Translations under genes and position numbers: made by a program | Notes under the pieces: model-generated | Told to the model about the DNA's origin: nothing | The model's input: only the letters and a program-made list of their open reading frames with translations | Database searches by the model: none | Shown: positions 57,223 to 64,000 of the stretch, one piece after another | Layout of the letters: every line of letters starts with the position of its first letter | Position numbering within the stretch: the stretch's first letter is position 1 | Assembly: GCF_023952475.1 (NCBI RefSeq) | Contig: NZ_JALHRX010000005.1 | Location: forward strand, 248,001-312,000 | Direction of reading: 5' to 3' | From: Cupriavidus sp. WGlv3 | GTDB taxonomy: Bacteria; Pseudomonadota; Gammaproteobacteria; Burkholderiales; Burkholderiaceae | DNA: 64,000 nt

Positions 57223-57990
57223 TCAGCCGGCCGATGGCGCCGGCTGCGTCCACAGCTGCGGCAGGCAGGCGCCCGCCGCGGCCGACAGCACGATGTCCGC
57301 GGTCTGGTCCAGCGCCGACGGCTGCGGATTGACCAGAATCACCGGCGCGCCATGCTCGCGCGCCACGCCCGGCAGCCCCGCCGCCGGATATACCAGCCCC
57401 GAGGTGCCGACCACCAGGCACAGGTCGCAGCTCTGCGCTGCATGCTCGGCGCGGTAGCGCGCCACGCGCGGCAGGTCTTCGCCGAACCACACCACGCCCG
57501 GGCGCATCAGCGCACCGCACAGGTTGCAGCGCGGCGGCATGCCGGGCAGCGCGGAGGCCTCGCTGCAGCGGCCACAGCCATCCAGCCACTTGTTGGCGAA
57601 CAGGTTGCCGTGCAACTCGATCACGCCGGCGCTGCCGGCGCGCTGGTGCAGGCCGTCGACGTTCTGCGTCACCAGCGTGAGCGGCTTCTGCGCGGCCAGC
57701 GCCACCAGCGCGTGGTGCGCCGGATTAGGGTGCACCGTCGCCACCAGTTCGCGCCGGTGCTGGTACCACTGCCATACCAGCGCCGGCTGGCGGCGGTAGG
57801 CCGCTTCGCTGGCCAGCTCTTCCGGATCGAACTGTTCCCACAGCCCGGTCATCGCGTCGCGGAAGGTCGGCACGCCGGATTCGGCGGAAATACCGGCGCC
57901 GGTCAGCACGAAGATATTGCTGGCGCGCTCGATCAGCCGACGCGCTTCCGCGAGCCCCGGGAGTGCCGGCAGACTGGAATCGTCGGCCAT
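57223..57990 (-). CDS. cobB: NAD-dependent protein deacylase (sirtuin, CobB type)
   Basis: 255-residue Sir2-family enzyme. NAD-binding GAGISAESGVPTFRD, catalytic His region QNVDGLHQRAG, and zinc cysteines in CGRCSEAS and CNLCGAL, plus GTSGLVYPAAGLPGVA are all intact. Could remove acetyl or succinyl groups from lysines. Starts four bases after rlmB ends, so part of rnr-rlmB-cobB. Confidence 0.92.
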   Translation of the reverse strand: MADDSSLPALPGLAEARRLIERASNIFVLTGAGISAESGVPTFRDAMTGLWEQFDPEELASEAAYRRQPALVWQWYQHRRELVATVHPNPAHHALVALAAQKPLTLVTQNVDGLHQRAGSAGVIELHGNLFANKWLDGCGRCSEASALPGMPPRCNLCGALMRPGVVWFGEDLPRVARYRAEHAAQSCDLCLVVGTSGLVYPAAGLPGVAREHGAPVILVNPQPSALDQTADIVLSAAAGACLPQLWTQPAPSAG

Positions 57991-57994
57991 GGCC

Positions 57995-58738
57995 TCAGCG
58001 CGGCAGGCGCCGCTGGCGCACGGCCTCGTACAGGCACACGCCGCTGGCCACCGACACGTTCAGGCTTTCCACGCCGCCCGCCATCGGGATGCCGACCAGC
58101 TCGTCGCAGGTCTCGCGCGTCAGGCGGCGCATGCCCTCGCCTTCGGCACCCATCACGATCGCCGTCGGCCCCTTGAAATCGATGTCGTACAGCGACTTCT
58201 CGGTGCCGTCGGCGGTGCCGATCACCCAGATGCCGCGCTCCTGCAGTTCGCGCAGGGTGCGGGCCAGGTTGGTCACGGTGATATAGGGCACGGTCTCGGC
58301 CGCGCCGCTGGCGACCTTGGCCACGGTGGCGTTCAGGCCGACGCTGCGGTCCTTGGGCGCGATCACGGCGTGCGCGCCGGCACCGTCGGCCACGCGCAGG
58401 CAGGCGCCCAGGTTGTGCGGGTCGGTGACGCCGTCCAGCACCAGCAACAGCGGCGTGCCTTCGATGCCGTCGAGCAGCTCGTCCAGGTTCAGCGCGAGCG
58501 CCACGTCTTCGGCACGCGCCACCACGCCCTGGTGGCGATCGGTGCCGGCCATGCCGCGCAGGCGCTCGGCATCGACCGGGTGCAGGCGCACGCCCAGGCT
58601 TTCGGCCAGACGCACGAAGTCCTGCATGCGCCGGTCGCGGCGGGCGGATTCGATATAGATGTCGGACACGCCCTTGGGATCTTGCCGCAGGCGCGCAGTC
58701 ACGGCGTGAAAGCCGATCAGGAGTTTTTGTTTAGCCAT
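57995..58738 (-). CDS. rlmB: 23S rRNA Gm2251 2'-O-methyltransferase RlmB
   Basis: 247-residue SPOUT methyltransferase. N-terminal L30e-like substrate domain ([11 protein letters not shown]), then motif 1 [20 protein letters not shown], motif 2 VMGAEGEGM, and motif 3 [23 protein letters not shown], the knot that binds SAM. ATG 58738 is the family start. Gap of 67 bases to rnr. Confidence 0.95.
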   Translation of the reverse strand: MAKQKLLIGFHAVTARLRQDPKGVSDIYIESARRDRRMQDFVRLAESLGVRLHPVDAERLRGMAGTDRHQGVVARAEDVALALNLDELLDGIEGTPLLLVLDGVTDPHNLGACLRVADGAGAHAVIAPKDRSVGLNATVAKVASGAAETVPYITVTNLARTLRELQERGIWVIGTADGTEKSLYDIDFKGPTAIVMGAEGEGMRRLTRETCDELVGIPMAGGVESLNVSVASGVCLYEAVRQRRLPR

Positions 58739-58805
58739 GGGCGCGATTGTACCCGCCCGGCCACCGTCCCCGCGCAGGCGGGGATCGGCAGCGGACGGCA
58801 ATCGG

Positions 58806-61403
58806 CTAGTGCTTGCGCGGCGTGCGCTTGGCCGCGGTCTTGCCCGCCGGCTTCGCGCCACGCGCCTTGGAGGCCGGCTTGCGCGGCTTTTCCAGGTGCG
58901 CGGGCTTGGGCTTGGCGGCGCGCTTGCCCGGCTTGCCGCCGGTCTTAAGGTGCGGCTTGAGCGGCGTGATCACCGCCTCGAATACCGGTTGCTCTTCGAT
59001 CACCCGATCCAGGGTCTCGTCGAACGACTCTTCCGGCTTGGACGAGCCGCCCAGCAGCGCTGCCAGCTGGCGACCCTTCTTGCGCGCCGGCACCGCATGC
59101 GCGGCCGGCACGCGCGGCTGGGTCTCCGCGCCCGTAACACGCGCGCGCAGCGTTTTCGCCGACGGCTCCTGCACCAGGCGGAAATCGATCTTGCGCGCAT
59201 CCAGGTCGACGCGCGACACCTGCACGCGCACGCGGTCGGTAAGCCGGTAGCGGATGCCGGTGCGCTCGCCGCGCAACTCGTTGCGGGCCTCGTCGTACTG
59301 GAAGTAGTCGCTGCCCAGCTCGGTGACGTGGACCAGGCCCTCTACGTACAGCTCGTCGAGCTGGACGAAGATGCCGAACGAGGTCACGGCGCTGACGGTG
59401 CCGGCATAGTCGCTGCCCAGCTTGTCGCGCATGAAGTAGCACTTGAGCCAGGCCTCGACATCGCGCGAGGCCTCGTCGGCGCGGCGCTCGTTGGCCGAGC
59501 AGTGCAGGCCCAGTTCGTCCCAGATGGCTTCGTTGCGGCGCGCGCGCGCCGCGGTCAGTTCGGCCTTCTGTTCGGCGTCCTTGGCCTGCAGCCTGCGCGC
59601 CTTCGGCGAGATCGCGGTGTTCAGCTCGGTGCCGTGGGCAAAGGCCGGCTGGTACTTGGTGTGCGCCAGCACCGCCTTGATCGCGCGGTGCACCAGCAGG
59701 TCGGGATAGCGGCGGATTGGGCTGGTGAAGTGCGCGTAGGCCTCGTACGCCAGGCCGAAGTGGCCGATATTGTCGGGGCTGTACACCGCCTGCTGCATCG
59801 AGCGCAGCAGCATGGTCTGCAGCATCGGCGCGTCCGGGCGCGACTTGATCTTGTCCATCACCTCGGCGTAGTCCGACGCCTGTGGCTTGTCGCCGCCGCC
59901 CAGCGACAGGCCGGCGGTACGCAGGAAGTCGCGCAGGTTCTTCAGCTTCTCGTCGCTGGGACCGGCGTGGATGCGGTATAGCGCCGGGTGCTTGAAGCGC
60001 TCGAGGAAATCGGCCGCGCACACGTTGGCGGTCAGCATGCATTCCTCGATCAGGCGGTGCGCATCGTTGCGCGTGCGGGGCAGGATCTGCTCGATCTTGC
60101 CCTGCGCATTGCAGACGATATAGGTCTCGGTGGTGTCGAAGTCGATCGCGCCGCGCGCGCGCCGCGCCTTGAGCAGGACCTGGAACAGCTCGTACAGGTT
60201 CTGCAGGTGCGGCACCAGCTCGCTGCGCTTGTGCGCCTCGGGGCCCTTGGTGTTGGACAGCACCGCCCAGACCTCGTTGTAGGTCAGCCGCGCCGTCGAG
60301 TGCATCACCGCCGGATAGAACTGGTAGCCCTTGAGCTCGCCCTTGGCGGTGATCACGGCATCGCACACCATGCACAGCCGGTCCACCTGCGGATTGAGGG
60401 AGCACAGCCCGTTCGACAGCTTCTCCGGCAGCATCGGAATCACGCGCCGCGGGAAATACACCGAGGTGGCGCGGTCGAGCGCGTCGGCATCGAGCGGCGT
60501 GCCCGGACGCACGTAGTGCGACACGTCGGCGATCGCCACGATCAGGCGCCAGCCCTTGGCGCGGCCGATCTTGACCGGCTCGCAATAGACCGCGTCGTCG
60601 AAGTCGCGCGCGTCTTCGCCGTCGATGGTGACCAGCGGGATGTCGCGCAGGTCGATGCGGTGGTCCAGGTCGGCCTGGCGCACCTCGTCGGGCAGCCCCG
60701 TGGCTTCCTGGGCGGCGGCGGGCGAAAACTGGTGCGGCACGCCGTACTTGCGCACCGCGATCTCGATTTCCATGCCGGGATCGTCGATTTCGCCGAGCAC
60801 TTCCACCACGCGGCCCACCGGCTGCACATAGCGGTCGGGGAATTCGGTCAGTTCGACGCTGACCACCTGCCCCACCCGCGCCTTGCCCTGCGCCTTGGGC
60901 GGAATCAGGATGTCCTGGCTGATGCGCTTGTCTTCCGGCGCCACCACCAGCACGCCGCCCTCGCTGAGCAGGCGGCCAATGACATAGCGGTTGGCGCGCT
61001 CGATGATCTCGACGATCTGGCCCTCGGGGCGCCCGCGCCGGTCGTAGCCCACCACGCGCACCTGGGCGCGGTCGTTGTGCATGGCCTTCTGCAGCTCGCG
61101 CTCGGGCAGGAAGATATCGTCCTCGCCGTCGTCGCGGATCAGGAAGCCGAAGCCGTCGCGGTGCCCCTGCACCCGGCCGGTGACGAAGTTGGGCTGGTGC
61201 GCCAGCTCATAGCGGCCCTTGCGGTTGAGCTCGATCTGGCCGTCGCGCTCCATCGCGGCCAGGCGCTTCTGGAAGCCGTCATGCTCCTTGCGCGTGACCG
61301 CCAGCGCCTTGGCGATATCGCCTGCCGACTGGGGGGATCCCGACGTTCTCAGCACGCCCAGGATTTCTTCCCGGCTGGGGATCGGATAGTTATTCTGATT
61401 CAA
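58806..61403 (-). CDS. rnr: Ribonuclease R
   Basis: 865-residue 3'-5' exoribonuclease able to digest structured RNA. Two cold-shock domains, RNB domain with [24 protein letters not shown] (catalytic Asp set), S1 domain, and a Lys/Arg/Ala-rich C-terminal tail (about 790-865). The start is a TTG at 61403 giving the family N-terminus [18 protein letters not shown]; longer frames would run through the divergent tRNA promoter and gene. No clear ribosome site precedes this TTG. First gene of rnr-rlmB-cobB. Confidence 0.92.
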   Translation of the reverse strand: MNQNNYPIPSREEILGVLRTSGSPQSAGDIAKALAVTRKEHDGFQKRLAAMERDGQIELNRKGRYELAHQPNFVTGRVQGHRDGFGFLIRDDGEDDIFLPERELQKAMHNDRAQVRVVGYDRRGRPEGQIVEIIERANRYVIGRLLSEGGVLVVAPEDKRISQDILIPPKAQGKARVGQVVSVELTEFPDRYVQPVGRVVEVLGEIDDPGMEIEIAVRKYGVPHQFSPAAAQEATGLPDEVRQADLDHRIDLRDIPLVTIDGEDARDFDDAVYCEPVKIGRAKGWRLIVAIADVSHYVRPGTPLDADALDRATSVYFPRRVIPMLPEKLSNGLCSLNPQVDRLCMVCDAVITAKGELKGYQFYPAVMHSTARLTYNEVWAVLSNTKGPEAHKRSELVPHLQNLYELFQVLLKARRARGAIDFDTTETYIVCNAQGKIEQILPRTRNDAHRLIEECMLTANVCAADFLERFKHPALYRIHAGPSDEKLKNLRDFLRTAGLSLGGGDKPQASDYAEVMDKIKSRPDAPMLQTMLLRSMQQAVYSPDNIGHFGLAYEAYAHFTSPIRRYPDLLVHRAIKAVLAHTKYQPAFAHGTELNTAISPKARRLQAKDAEQKAELTAARARRNEAIWDELGLHCSANERRADEASRDVEAWLKCYFMRDKLGSDYAGTVSAVTSFGIFVQLDELYVEGLVHVTELGSDYFQYDEARNELRGERTGIRYRLTDRVRVQVSRVDLDARKIDFRLVQEPSAKTLRARVTGAETQPRVPAAHAVPARKKGRQLAALLGGSSKPEESFDETLDRVIEEQPVFEAVITPLKPHLKTGGKPGKRAAKPKPAHLEKPRKPASKARGAKPAGKTAAKRTPRKH

Positions 61404-61420
61404 TTTTTTCTGGAAACTAT

Positions 61421-61448
61421 TTGACAAAATTCTCGCGCTCTCTATAAT
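61421..61448 (+). promoter_or_regulatory. Near-consensus sigma-70 promoter of tRNA-Leu
   Basis: TTGACA (61421-61426) and TATAAT (61443-61448), both perfect, are separated by 16 bases, with predicted start near 61455. The -35 lies 18 bases from the opposite rnr start codon. Confidence 0.9.
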
Positions 61449-61473
61449 GAGCGCTTCGGTTGTTTCGACACCT

Positions 61474-61560
61474 GCCCAGGTGGCGGAATTGGTAGACGCA
61501 CTAGGTTCAGGTCCTAGCGGTGGCAACACTGTGGAGGTTCGAGTCCTCTCCTGGGCACCA
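61474..61560 (+). tRNA. tRNA-Leu, anticodon CAG
   Basis: 87 bases with encoded CCA. Acceptor stem GCCCAGG pairs with CCTGGGC; the anticodon stem CTAGG/CCTAG encloses loop TTCAGGT, anticodon CAG at 61508-61510. It has a long variable arm, and the T-loop contains GGTTCGAGTCC, all class II Leu features. Confidence 0.97.
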
Positions 61561-61569
61561 AGTTACCGG

Positions 61570-61610
61570 AAAACCCGCAGCGCTTTCGAGCCCTGCGGGT
61601 TTTTTGTTTT
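61570..61610 (+). terminator. Terminator of tRNA-Leu
   Basis: AAAACCCGCAG (61570-61580) pairs with CTGCGGGTTTT (61593-61603), T-run following. 61611-61865 beyond it shows no gene on either strand. Confidence 0.9.
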
Positions 61611-61865
61611 TGACGCCTGTTTCGCGCATCAGATCCGGCAACTTGCACTCCTTGCTTGGCGGCACTGCCGCGATGTCATTACCTGCGAGCGTACGGGTTT
61701 TTTCCCGTCCGTGAAACCGCGCACCGTACCCCGCGCGGCAGCCGCACCACAAGGTTACGGCAATGTCGGGGAGTGTAACAGCTTCAGTGGCGATTCCGGC
61801 ATTCCGGCGGCCACTACAAGGCATTTCGCCGCAACCCCTTTCTCCCCACGCTTGACGGTGTCCCA

Positions 61866-61890
61866 ATGTGTAACTATCATGGTTTCACAT
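61866..61890. promoter_or_regulatory. Operator before the Rrf2 gene
   Basis: Arms ATGTGTAACT and GGTTTCACAT separated by five bases form an inverted repeat, 8 of 10 positions pairing. A closely similar element stands before the NAD(P)-binding gene at 62353-62377. The element ends 13 bases before the Rrf2 start, fitting autorepression. Confidence 0.7.
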
Positions 61891-61903
61891 CGAACCCGAC
61901 ACC

Positions 61904-62338
61904 ATGAGCACAAGCAGCCGGTTTGCCGTAGCCGTCCATATCCTCACCCTGCTGGCCAGTTCCGCCGAACCGGTGCCGTCGTCGCTGATTGCCGGCAGTG
62001 TCGGCACCAACCCGGCGTTGATCCGGCGCCTGGTTGGCCAGCTGGCTGAAGCAGGCCTGGTGGCCACCACCATGGGCAGCACCGGTGGCGCCATGCTGGC
62101 GCGTCCGGCCGCGTCGATCACGCTGCTGGAGGTATTCCGCGTGGTCGAAACCACCGCGCTGATCGCGTTGCACCAGAGTGCGCCAAATCCGGCCTGCATG
62201 GTCGGGCGCGAGATCACCGGTGCGCTGCGCAAGGTCGCCGACCGCGCGAAGGCGGCCATGGACGAAACCCTGGCCGGCATCACCATCGCCAGCATGCTGG
62301 CCGACGTCGAGCGCGGCAGCCAGCGCCGCAAGCGCTGA
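61904..62338 (+). CDS. Rrf2-family transcriptional regulator (YwnA-like)
   Basis: 144-residue winged-helix regulator. SRFAVAVHILTLLA is the family start, and LIAGSVGTNPALIRRLVGQLAEAGLV is the HTH. Only one Cys is present (NPACMV), so no iron-sulfur cluster as in IscR or NsrR is expected; sensing may use that Cys or a small ligand. In B. subtilis ywnA stands beside ywnB, a NAD(P)-binding protein, and the same pairing is present here. Confidence 0.88.
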   Translation: MSTSSRFAVAVHILTLLASSAEPVPSSLIAGSVGTNPALIRRLVGQLAEAGLVATTMGSTGGAMLARPAASITLLEVFRVVETTALIALHQSAPNPACMVGREITGALRKVADRAKAAMDETLAGITIASMLADVERGSQRRKR

Positions 62339-62352
62339 ATTTTTTTACCCTG

Positions 62353-62377
62353 ATATGTAACTACATCAGTTTCATAT
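62353..62377. promoter_or_regulatory. Operator before the NAD(P)-binding protein gene
   Basis: Arms ATATGTAACT and AGTTTCATAT separated by five bases; 9 of 10 positions are complementary. It matches the element before the Rrf2 gene in TGTAACTA and GTTTCA, with equal five-base spacing. Confidence 0.75.
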
Positions 62378-62403
62378 CCACCTGACTCAACCAAGGAGTG
62401 ACC

Positions 62404-63015
62404 ATGAAGATCGCCATCATTGGAGCCACCGGCCGCGTTGGCACGCGCCTGACCGACGAAGCCGTGCGCCGCGGCCACGAGGTGACCGCCATCGCGCGCC
62501 AGGCCAGCCGTTTGCCGACACGTGCGGGCGTGACCGGCAAGGATGTGGATGCGACCGACAGCGCGGCACTGAGCGCCACCCTCGCCGGCCATGATGCCGT
62601 CGTCAGCACCGCGCGCTTCGCGCAGCTGAATGCGCAGCAGGTGAGCACGGCGGTGCGCCAGGCAGGCGTGCCGCGGCTGCTGGTGGTGGGCGGTGCCGGC
62701 AGCCTCCATGTCGCGCCGGGCGTGCAACTGGTCGACACGCCTGGCTTTCCGGATGCCTACAAGGCCGAGGCGCTGGCCGGCCGCGACTTCCTGAACGCGC
62801 TGCGCGGCGAGGCGCAGATCGACTGGACCTTCCTGTCGCCGTCCGCGCTGTTCGAGCCGGGCGAACGCACCGGCCAATTCCGCATCGGCAAGGAAGACCT
62901 GCTGAGCGATGCAGCAGGCAAGAGCTGGATCTCGATGGAAGACTATGCCATCGCGATGCTCGATGAAATCGAGCAGCCGGCGCATTCGCGCCAGCGCTTC
63001 ACGGTAGGCTACTGA
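62404..63015 (+). CDS. NAD(P)-binding Rossmann protein (YwnB/SDR-like)
   Basis: 203-residue single Rossmann-fold protein. The coenzyme loop is GATGRVGTRL near the N-terminus, with VTAIARQASRL and HDAVVSTARFAQL. The family also contains quinone and flavin reductases; no catalytic YxxxK is visible, so it may be a sensor or reductase. ATG 62404 has AAGGAG properly spaced, while the in-frame GTG six bases upstream does not. Controlled most likely by the adjacent Rrf2 protein. Confidence 0.85.
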   Translation: MKIAIIGATGRVGTRLTDEAVRRGHEVTAIARQASRLPTRAGVTGKDVDATDSAALSATLAGHDAVVSTARFAQLNAQQVSTAVRQAGVPRLLVVGGAGSLHVAPGVQLVDTPGFPDAYKAEALAGRDFLNALRGEAQIDWTFLSPSALFEPGERTGQFRIGKEDLLSDAAGKSWISMEDYAIAMLDEIEQPAHSRQRFTVGY

Positions 63016-63031
63016 GCCGGATGCGGCGCGC

Positions 63032-63601
63032 TCAGTCGCGGGCGTTATCGTCCAGCAGGCTGGCGCGCTTGCCGCGCTTGAGCCAGGCGGCGAGGTTGTG
63101 CGGGCGCAGCGTGTCGTACTCTTCGAACGGCTGGTGGATCCAGGGATTCGACTCGAGGAAGGTGACGTGGTAGTCCGGCTCCACCTTGGAGCACGCCTTG
63201 TACCACAGCACCGCCGAGCGCACCTCGGTCACCGCCGGATAGCGTTCCTTGAGGTGGCGGCCCACGCGCTCGAGCGTGATGCCCGAGTCCACCAGGTCGT
63301 CGACCAGCAGGATCTTGCCGCTCAACTCGCCACGGGTCATGGTGATGTACTGCGCGATGTCGAGATCGCCCTGCTGCGTGCCGGCGGCCTCGCGGTAGCT
63401 GCTGGTCGCCAGGATGGCCAGCGGCACGTCGAAGATGCGCGACATCTGGTCGCCCACGCGCAGCCCGCCGCGCGCGAGGCACAGGATCTTGTCGAACTTC
63501 CATCCCGACTCATGCACATTCAGCGACAGTCGTGCGATCAGGCGGTGGTATTCGTCCCAGGAGACCCACAGGTTCTCGTCATCGTTGGTAGGCAGGTTCA
63601 T
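63032..63601 (-). CDS. Purine phosphoribosyltransferase (hypoxanthine/xanthine type)
   Basis: 189-residue type I PRTase. The PRPP motif is ILLVDDLVDSGITLERV; the N-terminal ILCLARGGLRVGDQMSRIFD binds the pyrophosphate. Relatives are annotated as phosphoribosyltransferase or hypoxanthine-guanine PRTase. Downstream of purA in the same direction, which supports purine salvage. Confidence 0.9.
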   Translation of the reverse strand: MNLPTNDDENLWVSWDEYHRLIARLSLNVHESGWKFDKILCLARGGLRVGDQMSRIFDVPLAILATSSYREAAGTQQGDLDIAQYITMTRGELSGKILLVDDLVDSGITLERVGRHLKERYPAVTEVRSAVLWYKACSKVEPDYHVTFLESNPWIHQPFEEYDTLRPHNLAAWLKRGKRASLLDDNARD

Positions 63602-63643
63602 CGTTCTACTCGTGATATCGTCCGGTCGGTTGACCGATATGGC

Positions 63644-63665
63644 TCGGCCCGCTTGCGCGGGCCGA
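63644..63665 (-). repeat. Hairpin between purA and the PRTase gene
   Basis: TCGGCCCGC pairs with GCGGGCCGA across a four-base loop. TTTATTTT follows on the plus strand only, so it is not an effective terminator for the minus-strand purA transcript; it may attenuate or protect it. A smaller TCGGT/ACCGA pairing (63626-63637) lies nearer the PRTase start. Confidence 0.5.
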
Positions 63666-63727
63666 TTTATTTTCTGGCAGGCCGCGGCGCTCGTGGCGCG
63701 GCGGCACTGCGGGTACTGCGCAGGCGC

Positions 63728-64000
63728 TCAGGCCTTGTACGGATGGCGCAGCAGGATGGTCTCGTCGCGGTCCGGGCCGGTCGAGATCATGTCGATCGGA
63801 ATGCCGACCACTTCCTCCACGCGCTTCAGGTAGACACGGGCCTGCTCGGGCAGTGCATCCCACGTCTTCACACCGAACGTGGACTCGTTCCAGCCGGGGA
63901 ACTCTTCGTAGACCGGCTCGCAGCGTGCCACGGCATCCGAGCCGCGCGGCAGGATGTCGACGGTGCTGCCGTCGAGCGTATAGCCAACGCACAGCTTGAT
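63728..64000 (-). CDS. purA: Adenylosuccinate synthetase, C-terminal part only
   Basis: Cut by the right edge; 90 residues remain. The fragment [20 protein letters not shown], then [18 protein letters not shown] and [19 protein letters not shown], is the PurA C-terminus, with GPDR contacting GTP and IMP. First committed step from IMP to AMP. The PRTase gene follows after 126 bases. Confidence 0.95.
   Translation of the reverse strand: MKLCVGYTLDGSTVDILPRGSDAVARCEPVYEEFPGWNESTFGVKTWDALPEQARVYLKRVEEVVGIPIDMISTGPDRDETILLRHPYKA

Noticed and set aside
61474..61903. tRNA-Leu as an integration site for a mobile element
   Set aside because: No integrase gene, no repeat of the tRNA 3' end and no change of gene type beside it.

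Overview
The window is GC-rich chromosomal DNA with gene content and order typical of Burkholderiaceae in the Cupriavidus/Ralstonia group. This is inferred from the cco cluster with its Fnr regulator, the odhA-odhB-lpd operon, the glnA-DUF4124-ntrB-ntrC block, a Bug-type solute receptor, and protein sequences that look betaproteobacterial. No database search was possible. Most of the window is core metabolism and gene expression machinery on the minus strand. The least understood part is the left end.

Layout. 1-845 is the 3' end of a DHA2-type MFS exporter. 1023-5292 is a compact plus-strand cassette: IclR regulator, peptidase E, DUF1177 protein, AroM-family protein and a Bug/TctC receptor, preceded by an overlapping pair of perfect inverted repeats. 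5336-11740 is the minus-strand rimP-nusA-infB-rbfA-truB operon. 12043-14765 holds scpB-rluB. 15351-25078 is the cbb3 oxidase region (ccoI-ccoS, then ccoN-O-Q-P-G-H and a small membrane gene, plus a DsbD/TauE-like membrane gene and fnr). Two perfect Fnr boxes lie at class II positions before ccoN and ccoI, so Fnr, the oxidase and its copper ATPase form one low-oxygen regulon.

25183-32067 holds zapE and the 2-oxoglutarate dehydrogenase operon odhA-odhB-lpd, whose long leader ends in a structured RNA that fits the Burkholderiales sucA RNA motif. 32396-37463 is the glycerol-3-phosphate uptake operon ugpBAECQ. After a HAD phosphatase come ntrC, ntrB, a DUF4124 protein and glnA (38520-43497). Upstream of glnA are a sigma-54 promoter and two NtrC-type enhancer sites 30 bp apart.

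43982-49222 holds a rhodanese, a CinA/MoaB-domain protein, an EI24 membrane protein, a sterol-desaturase-like hydroxylase overlapping a polysaccharide deacetylase, and a YVTN beta-propeller. hrpA and argA (49365-54910) diverge from a shared palindromic -10 element so close to both start codons that leaderless mRNAs are possible. Then follow yggX, rpiA, tal, the rnr-rlmB-cobB operon, tRNA-Leu(CAG) with a near-consensus promoter, an Rrf2 regulator/NAD(P)-binding protein pair with matched operators, a purine phosphoribosyltransferase and the C-terminal end of purA.

The best candidate for undescribed biology is the IclR-PepE-DUF1177-AroM-Bug cassette. PepE has its full catalytic triad. The AroM protein carries the two-cysteine signature of Asp/Glu-type racemases. 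Together with DUF1177, of unknown function, this suggests a scavenging route for an unusual amino-acid or peptide substrate.
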